Assembly (NCBI GenBank): GCA_021160085.1
Contig: JAGHDE010000220.1
Span: 1-6,590 of the forward strand
Reading direction: 5' to 3'
From: Pseudomonadota bacterium
Lineage (GTDB): Bacteria > Desulfobacterota > WTBG01 > JAGOGO01
Length of the DNA: 6,590 bases
Shown here: positions 1-6,590 of the stretch, piece by piece
Position numbering within the stretch: position 1 is the stretch's first letter
Layout: every line of letters begins with the position of its first letter
The notes under the pieces: generated by a model
What the model was told of the DNA's origin: nothing
Databases searched by the model: none
What the model saw: the letters and a program-made list of their open reading frames with translations, nothing else
Translations under genes and position numbers: made by a program

Positions 1-559
1 CGCTAATGTTGAGCAGAATTGCAATGTGGGGAGTAAATCTTTCTATTGTTTCTAACTGAAAACTGCTCAGTTCCACCACCACAAAATCAGTCTGAAGATC
101 TTCTTGAACAAACGTAATCAACGGGGTTCCGATATTACCTCCCATAAAAACCGAGAACCCGGATCGCTGGAGAATTTCTGAGATTAATGAGGTGGTGGTG
201 GTTTTTCCATTAGTGCCAGTGACGGCGATAATCGGAACCGTAATAAATCGAGATGCCAGTTCTATCTCACTCATAATCGTGATTCCTCGCTTCCGGGCAT
301 CGCTGAGTCCCATAAGATTAGAATCAACTCCCGGACTTATCACAATAATGTCAGGACGAAGAAAAAGTTCAGCCGGGTGTTTTTCCAAGACAAACTCTGC
401 GCCTCTTTTTTCGAAAAAATCGAGATCATCTTCGAAGTCAAAGCAAGCCCTTTTATCGTTGACGATAACGGCTGCCTGTCGATTTAATAAAAATTGAGTT
501 ACCGCTTTTCCTGTTTTTCCAAAGCCAATAACAAGAACTTTTTTGCCTTTTAAATTCAT
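1..559 (-). CDS. murD: MurD, UDP-N-acetylmuramoyl-L-alanine--D-glutamate ligase (3' part missing)
   Basis: Cytoplasmic ATP-dependent amide ligase that adds D-glutamate to UDP-MurNAc-L-Ala, the second amino acid addition in peptidoglycan precursor synthesis. The window holds 186 codons from the ATG at 559, with no stop before the left edge. Full-length MurD is about 440-460 residues, so the rest of the central domain and the C-terminal domain lie outside. Visible landmarks are an N-terminal Rossmann-like glycine motif GFGKTG (residues 12-17), SPGV (75-78), the Mur ligase P-loop GTNGKTTT (115-122), GNIGTP (141-146) and ELSSFQLE (163-170), whose Glu163 is the expected Mg-binding residue. GNIGTP and SSFQLE separate MurD from MurC, MurE and MurF. 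The start lies 8 nt after the mraY stop and begins MNLKGKKVLVIG, as is typical of the family. No clear Shine-Dalgarno sequence precedes it, so coupling to mraY translation is likely. ftsW and murG would normally follow beyond the left edge. Confidence 0.95.
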   Translation of the reverse strand, partial: MNLKGKKVLVIGFGKTGKAVTQFLLNRQAAVIVNDKRACFDFEDDLDFFEKRGAEFVLEKHPAELFLRPDIIVISPGVDSNLMGLSDARKRGITIMSEIELASRFITVPIIAVTGTNGKTTTTSLISEILQRSGFSVFMGGNIGTPLITFVQEDLQTDFVVVELSSFQLETIERFTPHIAILLNIS

Positions 560-567
560 AAGCTGTT

Positions 568-1644
568 TTACCGCAACTTCAGAGTGCTGATTGCTATTAA
601 TGCTAAAAATATACTGATGATCCAGAATCGGACGATTATTTTAGGCTCTGTCCAGCCTTTCAGCTCGAAATGGTGATGGATGGGAGCCATGCGAAAAATT
701 CTTTTTTTTCTTAACCGATAGGACCCTACTTGAAAAATCACCGAAAGGGTCTCTATAACAAATACTCCCCCCACGATAGCGAGAACAATTTCGTGTTTGG
801 TAATAACGGCAACCGTACCTAAAGCTCCTCCCAATGCCAGAGAACCTACATCCCCCATAAATATCTGGGCAGGATAGGTATTGTACCAGAGAAAACCCAT
901 TGCTGCTCCTACCATAGCCCCACAGAATACAGCAAGTTCTCCACTTCCCTTTACAAAAGGAATCTGAAGATACTGGGCTATGTTGTAGTGACCAGCGGAA
1001 TAAGCAAAAACAATATAAGTGGCAAAAGCAATCATCGCCGGACCGATAGCCAGTCCATCCAGCCCATCGGTGAGATTGACCGCATTAGAAGTACCCACGA
1101 TCACAAAAACAGCAAAAACAATAAAAAACCATCCCATCTCGGGACTAATATTTTTTAAAAACGGAACATTAAGATGGGTATCCAGATTAAGGACAAAATA
1201 GAGATAAAATGATACGGCTAAAGCAACAAGCAATTGCAAAAACAGTTTGCTAAACATAGAGAGACCGGAACCGTTCCTATGTTTTAGTTTATCTAAGTCA
1301 TCAATCAAACCAATCAAACCAAAACTGAATGTAACCAGGAGAGCCATCCAGATGTATTGATTCGTGAGGTTAGCCCAAAGGAGAGTAGATATAACCACTG
1401 CCCCCAGAACAAGAATCCCCCCCATCGTAGGGGTCCCCTCCTTTTTAAGGTGGGATTGAGGTCCATCATTGCGGATAACCTCACCCATCTTGAGAAGAGA
1501 CAGCTTCCGAATAAACCAGGGACCTAACACAAGTGTAATAATAAGAGCGGTTATGGCAGCGTAAATTGGCCTGAAGGTTATGTATTTGAAAACATTCAAT
1601 ACAAACCAATCGGTATGGAAAGGATAAAGAAGATGATAAAGCAT
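568..1644 (-). CDS. mraY: MraY, phospho-N-acetylmuramoyl-pentapeptide-transferase
   Basis: Integral inner-membrane enzyme that transfers phospho-MurNAc-pentapeptide from UDP to undecaprenyl phosphate, giving lipid I. The protein is 358 residues, against about 360 for the family, so it is complete. It is strongly hydrophobic, with about ten membrane segments separated by short polar loops. Signature motifs are the NDGPQSH / KEGTPTMGG region (59-76), the Asp pair D115-D116 in [23 protein letters not shown] (187-199), [12 protein letters not shown] (261-272) with the third conserved acidic residue D264, and MAPIHHHFE (318-326) with the His triplet at 322-324. These are the expected Mg-binding and nucleotide-binding positions. 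The ATG overlaps the murF stop by one base (TAATG), and a GGGAG sequence lies 10 nt upstream of the start. The gene sits between murF and murD as in the standard dcw order. The N-terminal stretch containing NVFKYITFR resembles proteobacterial MraY. Confidence 0.98.
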   Translation of the reverse strand: MLYHLLYPFHTDWFVLNVFKYITFRPIYAAITALIITLVLGPWFIRKLSLLKMGEVIRNDGPQSHLKKEGTPTMGGILVLGAVVISTLLWANLTNQYIWMALLVTFSFGLIGLIDDLDKLKHRNGSGLSMFSKLFLQLLVALAVSFYLYFVLNLDTHLNVPFLKNISPEMGWFFIVFAVFVIVGTSNAVNLTDGLDGLAIGPAMIAFATYIVFAYSAGHYNIAQYLQIPFVKGSGELAVFCGAMVGAAMGFLWYNTYPAQIFMGDVGSLALGGALGTVAVITKHEIVLAIVGGVFVIETLSVIFQVGSYRLRKKRIFRMAPIHHHFELKGWTEPKIIVRFWIISIFLALIAISTLKLR

Positions 1645-3074
1645 TATCCATCTACTCCCTGATATTTATCTGACTGATGATAACGAGCGTTTTTTCTGCT
1701 CAAATTCTTTATAACTTTTTCCATCTCCATTCCTCGAGAACCTTTTACCAATATCCAATCACCCTTCTTAAGGAAGTTCTTTAGCAAATCAGCAAGCTCC
1801 TGGTGTCCCCGCCCAATAACGATAGATTCAGAAAGAAAGCCTCTATCTATTGCCCCCATCCTAACTTCGGTTGCATAGTTTCCCATAAGAAAAAGACAGT
1901 CTATATCTGACTGGGCAATCTGCTCACCCAGTTTATAGTGCCGGGCAACAGCTTCAGATCCCAACTCCAGCATATCACCCAGTACTGCCACTCCCCGGGC
2001 AGATCCTTTCAGGTCTGAAAAAGTATCCAATGCTAACTTCATTGATATTGGGTTGGCATTATACGCATCGTTAATGACGGTTATATCATTGCTTAGTTTT
2101 ACTATTTCCTGTCGAAGCGGAAAATTTGCAAACTGCTCCAGCGCTCCGGGTATAATGTCCGGCTTTTCTCCCACCGCTACAACTGCCGCAGCCGCAGCAA
2201 GCACATTCATAACATTGTGCTCTCCAATCATAGGCAGATATATCGGAATGGTTTCCCCAAGTATCATCAAGTCAAACTTTATTCCCTTTTCACCTATTAA
2301 CTTAATACTTCGAGCACTTATCTCACCAGGATGGACAATACCAATGGTTATTTTATTCCCTGAAAATTTTTGGGACAATTTATCTATCTGGGGATCATCC
2401 TTGTTTATGATGGCGGTTGCTTCTGAAGACATCTCTTGAAACAGTTCGCCTTTGGCTTCTGCCACTGCAGATAGGGTTTTTAAGTGCTCTAAATGAACCG
2501 GGCCAATGTTCGTAACTACTCCTACAGTGGGGGCAGAAATTTTAGTGAGACGGGCAATCTCCCCTCTGCGATTCATGCCCAGCTCAACAACTCCTACATC
2601 GTGCTTTACAGACAAATTAAGCAGGCTGAGAGGAAGGCCGATTAGATTATTAAAATTACCTTTGTTTTTTAACACCCGCTTTTTTGTGGATAAAATAGAA
2701 GCTATCATCTCTTTTGTAGTGGTTTTACCATTGCTTCCGGTAACAGCAACCAAAGGAATATCATAAAGGCGGCGATATTTGGCTGCTAAGTCTCCTAATG
2801 CCTGTAGAGTATCATCAACTTCTATAATCGACGCCCCTGCTCGTATTCCCGAAAAAGGGGTTCCCTTCTGAACAACCAGGCCTGAGGCGCCTTTACGTAC
2901 CGCCTCTTCCAAAAAATCATGTCCGTCAAATCGCTCTCCTTTAAGTGCCCAAAAAACTTGTCCCGGTCGGATAAAACGAGAGTCGGTTGAAATTCCAACA
3001 TATCCGGATTCTGATTCACCTCTTTTCATTCGTCCCTGAACAGCTTCTGCAATCCATCCGGTGATAAAACGCAT
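1644..3074 (-). CDS. murF: MurF, UDP-N-acetylmuramoyl-tripeptide--D-alanyl-D-alanine ligase
   Basis: Cytoplasmic ATP-dependent ligase that adds the D-Ala-D-Ala dipeptide, completing UDP-MurNAc-pentapeptide, the substrate of MraY. The length is 476 residues, a little longer than the 452 of E. coli MurF and within the family range. The N-terminal UDP-binding domain carries STDSR (29-33) and [10 protein letters not shown] (37-46). The central ATPase domain has the P-loop [10 protein letters not shown] (113-122), where the serine and the trailing KE are typical of MurF, then [10 protein letters not shown] (139-148), [10 protein letters not shown] (164-173), [11 protein letters not shown] (188-198) and AKGE (207-210). 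The C-terminal domain shows GEHNVMN (284-290), INDAYNANP (334-342) and VLGDMLELG (364-372). The start is 2 nt after the murE stop and has a strong AAGAGGAG ribosome-binding site inside the end of murE. The stop overlaps the mraY start by one base, so translation of murE, murF and mraY is probably coupled. Confidence 0.97.
   Translation of the reverse strand: MRFITGWIAEAVQGRMKRGESESGYVGISTDSRFIRPGQVFWALKGERFDGHDFLEEAVRKGASGLVVQKGTPFSGIRAGASIIEVDDTLQALGDLAAKYRRLYDIPLVAVTGSNGKTTTKEMIASILSTKKRVLKNKGNFNNLIGLPLSLLNLSVKHDVGVVELGMNRRGEIARLTKISAPTVGVVTNIGPVHLEHLKTLSAVAEAKGELFQEMSSEATAIINKDDPQIDKLSQKFSGNKITIGIVHPGEISARSIKLIGEKGIKFDLMILGETIPIYLPMIGEHNVMNVLAAAAAVVAVGEKPDIIPGALEQFANFPLRQEIVKLSNDITVINDAYNANPISMKLALDTFSDLKGSARGVAVLGDMLELGSEAVARHYKLGEQIAQSDIDCLFLMGNYATEVRMGAIDRGFLSESIVIGRGHQELADLLKNFLKKGDWILVKGSRGMEMEKVIKNLSRKNARYHQSDKYQGVDG
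1655..1660 (-). promoter_or_regulatory. Ribosome-binding site for mraY inside the 3' end of murF
   Basis: The minus strand reads AGGGAG, ending 10 nt before the mraY ATG and inside the murF coding region. With the TAATG stop-start overlap at 1642-1646 it supports termination-reinitiation coupling between murF and mraY. Confidence 0.55.
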
Positions 3075-3076
3075 GA

Positions 3077-4591
3077 TTACAGCATCTCCTCTTGAAGAGC
3101 TTCCTCAATCTTCTCGCGATCATCGAATGCAATCCTTTGTTTTCCTGAGTCTTGATATCCTTCGTGTCCTTTCCCGGCAACCAAAACAACATCTCCTCTT
3201 TGAGCCATATTCAGGGCACTCTTGATAGCCTCCTTTCGATCAGCAATAGTAATATAGCCTTTTCCCCCATCAAACAAAGCAGAAGATTTTTTGGGTATTT
3301 CTGTCTCTCTAATACCTTCTTCTATTTCTGATATAATTTGCTCTGGCCTTTCACTTCTTGGGTTGTCTGATGTAATGATAACCACCTCGGATAAAAGAGC
3401 GGCGATCTTTCCCATAAGCGGACGTTTGCTTTTGTCTCTTTCTCCACCACATCCAAAAACAACTATGATGCGTTTGGGGGTAAGCTCCCTGATAGAATCA
3501 AGAGCCTTCTCCAAAGCATCAGGGGTATGAGCATAATCAACCAAAATGGTAAAATCAGTTCCCTTCCCTACTCTCTCCATCCTCCCCGGTACAGTAGTAA
3601 GAGATTCTACCCCCGAACAAAAGCACTCAAGAGGTATATCCAGAGCATATGCCACCCCGGCAGCAGCCATTATATTATACAGGTTAAACCGACCTAAAAG
3701 GGAGGTATGAAATTGGATATCTCCTTTAGGAGTTTTTAAAAGGCCGGAAATACCTCTATCTGAAATCCTCTCATCTTCGACAGTAATATCCACATTCGCT
3801 TCCATGCCATATCGTATTATTTGGGCGGTTGTAACTGACTGCAAATATTTTGTGTGTTGATCATCCTGGTTTAATACAGCAAATTTCAGTCCTGAGGACT
3901 CACTTTTTTCCATAAAGTGAGAAAAAAGTTTTGTTTTGCTTTGTGCATATTTTTCGATCGTTCCATGATAATCTAAATGTTCTGAACTAAGATTGGTAAA
4001 CACACCCACATCAAAATGAACTCCTTCTACCCGGTTTTGATCTAAAGCATGCGATGAAACTTCAATGACAACATGGGAAACCCTCTCTTTCACCATTTGA
4101 GCAAGAAGCTTTTGTATCTCAAGAGATTCGGGGGTCGTGGTGGAAGCCGGTATAATCCGGTTACCAAATCGATAATTGATTGTTCCGATAACCCCCGGCG
4201 TATAATTGGCCTGACGAAAAATTGACTCCAGCAAATAGGTTGTCGTGGTTTTGCCATTTGTGCCGGTAATTCCTACCACCTTCAGTTGCAGGGAAGGATC
4301 ATCAAAAAATTTAGCCGAAATCCGGGCCAGGGCTTTTCGACTATCATCAACCTGAATCCAGGTTACGCCAGCTGTTTTTGGAGGAATAGATTCAGCCATA
4401 ACAACCTTTGCTCCCCGGTTTATTGCTTCGGAAATAAAATCATGCCCGTTCTGACTGTATCCCCTGATTGCTACAAACAAAAATCCGGGGCGAGTCTGTT
4501 TAGAGTGACAAGCTATGCCGTAGACATCACCCGATATACTCCCCAAAATACCTTTGGGTTCTAATCCTTCTATGAGAGTACGTAATTTCAT
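3077..4591 (-). CDS. murE: MurE, UDP-N-acetylmuramoyl-L-alanyl-D-glutamate--2,6-diaminopimelate ligase
   Basis: Cytoplasmic ATP-dependent ligase that adds the third stem-peptide residue. The motif DNPR (409-412) is the known diaminopimelate-recognition signature, so meso-DAP rather than lysine is predicted. Other landmarks are LFVAIRG (38-44), the P-loop GTNGKTTT (110-117), TTTPE (151-155), EVSSHAL (177-183), TNLSSEHLDYHGT (199-211), K219 as the probable carbamylated lysine, VPGRMER (334-340), VDYAHTPDALE (351-361) and FGCGGERD (379-386). I chose the ATG at 4591, giving 504 residues with a start beginning MKLRTLIEGL. It fits the usual 480-510 residue length and has GGGGAG just upstream, although only 3 nt away. 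An in-frame ATG at 4663 would give 528 residues and lies 7 nt after the ftsI stop, but lacks a Shine-Dalgarno sequence. One oddity is that the usual DSR of the UDP-binding domain reads HSK (29-31). Identity is very sure; the start is about 65% sure. Confidence 0.95.
   Translation of the reverse strand: MKLRTLIEGLEPKGILGSISGDVYGIACHSKQTRPGFLFVAIRGYSQNGHDFISEAINRGAKVVMAESIPPKTAGVTWIQVDDSRKALARISAKFFDDPSLQLKVVGITGTNGKTTTTYLLESIFRQANYTPGVIGTINYRFGNRIIPASTTTPESLEIQKLLAQMVKERVSHVVIEVSSHALDQNRVEGVHFDVGVFTNLSSEHLDYHGTIEKYAQSKTKLFSHFMEKSESSGLKFAVLNQDDQHTKYLQSVTTAQIIRYGMEANVDITVEDERISDRGISGLLKTPKGDIQFHTSLLGRFNLYNIMAAAGVAYALDIPLECFCSGVESLTTVPGRMERVGKGTDFTILVDYAHTPDALEKALDSIRELTPKRIIVVFGCGGERDKSKRPLMGKIAALLSEVVIITSDNPRSERPEQIISEIEEGIRETEIPKKSSALFDGGKGYITIADRKEAIKSALNMAQRGDVVLVAGKGHEGYQDSGKQRIAFDDREKIEEALQEEML
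3086..3093 (-). promoter_or_regulatory. Ribosome-binding site for murF inside the 3' end of murE
   Basis: The minus strand reads AAGAGGAG, ending 11 nt before the murF ATG. It lies within the last codons of murE, so ribosomes finishing murE pass directly over it. This favours coupled translation of the two ligases. It is the best Shine-Dalgarno match in the window. Confidence 0.7.
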
Positions 4592-4594
4592 TAG

Positions 4595-4600
4595 CTCCCC
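4595..4600 (-). promoter_or_regulatory. Putative ribosome-binding site for murE (decides start)
   Basis: The minus strand reads GGGGAG, then CTA, then the ATG at 4591. The core is purine-rich and matches a Shine-Dalgarno sequence, although the 3-nt spacer is shorter than usual. It is the main sequence argument for the 504-residue MurE over the 528-residue form, whose upstream region (TAATTTACAG before the ATG at 4663) has no such element. Confidence 0.5.
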
Positions 4601-4670
4601 GGCCTTACCCCCAAAATCAAAAAACAAAACCTTTCCATGGTTTTCATTGGTCAACAGCGCCATCTGTAAA

Positions 4671-6590
4671 TTAGGTCACTGGTTTAAAAGTTACCAGGCA
4701 CTCAGCATCTCTTAGCAAGGGTGATCCTGGAGAAGGCTTTTGTGATGTCGCTCTCCCAGTACCTTCCAGATGCACAGTGAGAAGAGGATACTCCGTTGCC
4801 AGTTGCAATACTCTTCGCATACTGAGACCCGTAAAATTCGGAATAGCTTTAAGACAATAATTTTTATCCGGAGAATCCTGGGTATGTTTCTCAAAACCAT
4901 CTGTCGAAAAAGAATTGTTCCGGGAAACAACCCTGAACAATGATTCCGGTTGAGGGAACACGTTTAGATAACTCAAGGTCTGTTCAGATACATTTTTAAA
5001 AGCTGGCGCCGCCACTGTCCCTCCAAATCCTCTTCCCTGCGGTTCATCGATTACTATTAAAACCGCCAAACGGGGATTCCGCGCCGGCACAAACCCCATA
5101 AAAGAACCGATAAACTTGGATTGAGAAAAAGATCCGGTAGCAGTATCTATTTTCTGGGCGGTTCCAGTTTTTCCAGCAACCTCAAAACCGTTGATGCGGG
5201 CATTTTTGCCAGTACCATCTTCAACAACCATCACCATCATATCCGTAATCATTTTACACGTCTTCTCGGAAACAACATTCCGAATCACTTTGGGGTGATT
5301 CCTTTTAATAGATTCTCCTTTTTCGTTAACAACTTCTTTGACAATATAAGGCCGCATCAAATACCCCCCATTGGCAATTGCGCAGAGTCCATTAATAAGT
5401 TGAACAGCCGTGACCGAAATACCCTGTCCAAAGGATATGCTCCCCCTGTCGATATCCTTCCAGTTTTGATAAGGCCTGACCAAACCCGATGATTCTGCTG
5501 GAAAATCAACTCCGGTTTTTTCTCCAAACCCAAACCTTCGAATATATTCATAGAGAAGCGCCGGTTTTAGACGTTCGCAAACCTTTACAGCCCCGATGTT
5601 GGACGAATACTTAATGACTTCAGAAAAGCTAAGGTTTTCGTATTTATGGGTGTCATGTATGGTCTTCTTTCCGATTCGATATAAGCCGTTCTCACAATAA
5701 ATGACTTCCTCTGGAGAGACCACCCTTTCTTCAAGTGCTGCTGCTCCCAAAAAAATTTTAAAGGTTGATCCAGGATCAAAACAGTCGGTTACAATCCGGT
5801 TTCGCCAGATATCTGCGGAAAGGCTCCTGAAATTATTTGGATTGAAATCTGGTTGAAGCGCAAGCGCTAAAATTTCTCCGGTTTTCGGATTCATTATAAC
5901 GCCCATTCCTCCCCGGGCGTGAGACTGTTGGACAGCTCGTTTAAGCTCCTTCTCCAAAATGTATTGAATGGTCAGATCGACTGTCAACACCAGGTTATGA
6001 CCACGATGTAATTCCAGCGGAAGAGTGCTGGACGAAAAAAACTCGTGCCCCAGCGCATCTCTCTCCGCTAAAAGATACTTAGATCCTCCGGCAAGACAAA
6101 ATTCATACTTATACTCCAACCCTTCCAACCCCTGTCCATCTATTCCCACAAAACCGAGAAGATGCCCACCAATATTGCAATGCGGATAGAACCGCTTATT
6201 TTCTTTTATAAAATAAATTCCTGGAAGCTTCAGGTTTTCCACTTGTGTTCTTTTTACAGGAGAAATTCCCCGATCTATCCACACAAAGTTAGAAGAGTTT
6301 TTCAACTTTTTAAATAAATTTCTGGCATCTCCTTCTAAAATATCACTCAGTATCGCAGCTGTCTTTCGTTGTTCTATTATCTGCCGGGGGTGAGCATAAA
6401 CCGAATCCACCTCAACGCTTACCGCTAATTCATTGTGATTCCGATCACAAATGACGCCTCGGTAAGACTTAAGTTCAACTTCATGTTCTCTCTGGCGTTC
6501 GGCTAATCGAAATAATTCTGGTTGCTTCAGTATCTGCAGCTGGTAAGCACGCCCCCCAACAACAGTGAGAAGAAAAATAAATAGAAAAAA
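4671..6590 (-). CDS. ftsI: FtsI/PBP3-type peptidoglycan D,D-transpeptidase with C-terminal PASTA-like domain (5' end missing)
   Basis: Class B penicillin-binding protein that crosslinks peptidoglycan in the periplasm, here presumably at the division septum. The frame is open to the right edge, giving 639 residues without the initiator. Residues 1-11 are the end of a hydrophobic anchor, followed by GGRAYQLQIL. The PBP dimerisation domain starts at RGVICDRN (44-51), where the usual next Gly is His52. The transpeptidase domain has the catalytic SxxK as STFK (275-278, Ser275 nucleophile), SSN (329-331) and KTGTAQK (474-480). Residues from about 577 to 639 look like one PASTA domain (PNFTGLSMRRVL through QKPSPGSPL), after a low-conservation linker. 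The GTG at 6408-6410 is not the start, because the anchor and RGxIxDRN motif lie upstream in the same frame. The position directly before murE supports FtsI over elongation-specific PBP2. A SpoVD-like sporulation paralogue shares this architecture, but nothing else here points to sporulation. Confidence 0.95.
   Translation of the reverse strand, partial: FFLFIFLLTVVGGRAYQLQILKQPELFRLAERQREHEVELKSYRGVICDRNHNELAVSVEVDSVYAHPRQIIEQRKTAAILSDILEGDARNLFKKLKNSSNFVWIDRGISPVKRTQVENLKLPGIYFIKENKRFYPHCNIGGHLLGFVGIDGQGLEGLEYKYEFCLAGGSKYLLAERDALGHEFFSSSTLPLELHRGHNLVLTVDLTIQYILEKELKRAVQQSHARGGMGVIMNPKTGEILALALQPDFNPNNFRSLSADIWRNRIVTDCFDPGSTFKIFLGAAALEERVVSPEEVIYCENGLYRIGKKTIHDTHKYENLSFSEVIKYSSNIGAVKVCERLKPALLYEYIRRFGFGEKTGVDFPAESSGLVRPYQNWKDIDRGSISFGQGISVTAVQLINGLCAIANGGYLMRPYIVKEVVNEKGESIKRNHPKVIRNVVSEKTCKMITDMMVMVVEDGTGKNARINGFEVAGKTGTAQKIDTATGSFSQSKFIGSFMGFVPARNPRLAVLIVIDEPQGRGFGGTVAAPAFKNVSEQTLSYLNVFPQPESLFRVVSRNNSFSTDGFEKHTQDSPDKNYCLKAIPNFTGLSMRRVLQLATEYPLLTVHLEGTGRATSQKPSPGSPLLRDAECLVTFKPVT

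Noticed and set aside
702..709. A run of eight A on the coding strand within mraY, a possible slippage or phase-variation site.
   Set aside because: It encodes a natural Lys-Lys-Arg loop (about residues 311-314) in an intact frame of an essential gene. Runs of this length are common at this base composition, and nothing indicates frame switching.
1..4591. Three ligases with near-identical P-loops (GTNGKTTT or GSNGKTTT) that could suggest tandem duplication.
   Set aside because: MurD, MurE and MurF are ancient paralogues normally clustered together. Their distinguishing motifs differ clearly, so there is no recent duplication.
192..5492. Several plus-strand open frames of 60-128 codons (for example 192-497, 2053-2439, 5121-5492).
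   Set aside because: All lie antisense to the strongly supported mur, mraY and ftsI genes. They have no family motifs, no ribosome-binding sites and unnatural compositions, including a His-rich run that mirrors a Met/Val-rich stretch of FtsI.
2822..5779. Short minus-strand open frames at 2822-3019, 4712-4930, 5357-5551 and 5585-5779.
   Set aside because: They are alternative-frame shadows inside murF and ftsI, whose own frames carry all the conserved motifs.
1..6590. Search for a new system, mobile element, CRISPR, tRNA, riboswitch, promoter or terminator.
   Set aside because: Coding sequence fills almost the whole window, with gaps of at most 79 nt. I saw no repeats, hairpin followed by a T-run, transposase motif or unexplained conserved element.

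Overview
The window is an uninterrupted piece of a bacterial division and cell wall (dcw) cluster. Every gene lies on the minus strand. In the direction of transcription (right to left) the order is ftsI (5' end cut by the right edge), murE, murF, mraY and murD (3' end cut by the left edge). All five identifications rest on family signature motifs visible in the translations. No plus-strand gene, RNA gene, mobile element, CRISPR array or terminator is supported.

Layout, by minus-strand transcription. Positions 6590-4671 encode a penicillin-binding transpeptidase of the FtsI/PBP3 class, with an N-terminal membrane anchor and a C-terminal PASTA-like domain. Positions 4591-3077 encode MurE (an upstream start at 4663 is possible). 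Positions 3074-1644 encode MurF, 1644-568 encode MraY, and 559-1 encode the first 186 residues of MurD. The junctions are very tight. There are 7 nt (or 79 nt with the preferred murE start) between ftsI and murE, 2 nt between murE and murF, a 1-nt TAATG overlap between murF and mraY, and 8 nt between mraY and murD. This indicates one polycistronic, translationally coupled operon with no room for internal terminators.

Together these genes make and use the lipid-linked peptidoglycan precursor. MurD adds D-Glu to UDP-MurNAc-L-Ala. MurE adds the third residue, predicted to be meso-diaminopimelate from its DNPR motif. MurF adds D-Ala-D-Ala. MraY moves the finished phospho-MurNAc-pentapeptide onto undecaprenyl phosphate in the inner membrane. 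FtsI crosslinks the wall at the division septum. By the usual dcw order, ftsW, murG and murC would be expected beyond the left edge, and ftsL, rsmH and mraZ beyond the right edge; none of these can be seen here.

The organism is probably a diaminopimelate-type, Gram-negative-like bacterium. The MraY N-terminus and signature loops look proteobacterial, while an FtsI with a C-terminal PASTA domain fits deltaproteobacterial (Desulfobacterota-type) lineages better than enterics. This placement is an inference from motif style, not a database result. The region is ordinary core genome and I found no sign of a previously undescribed system. The points worth checking are the PASTA-bearing FtsI, a substituted DSR motif in MurE, the murE start choice and the absence of a clear Shine-Dalgarno sequence before murD.
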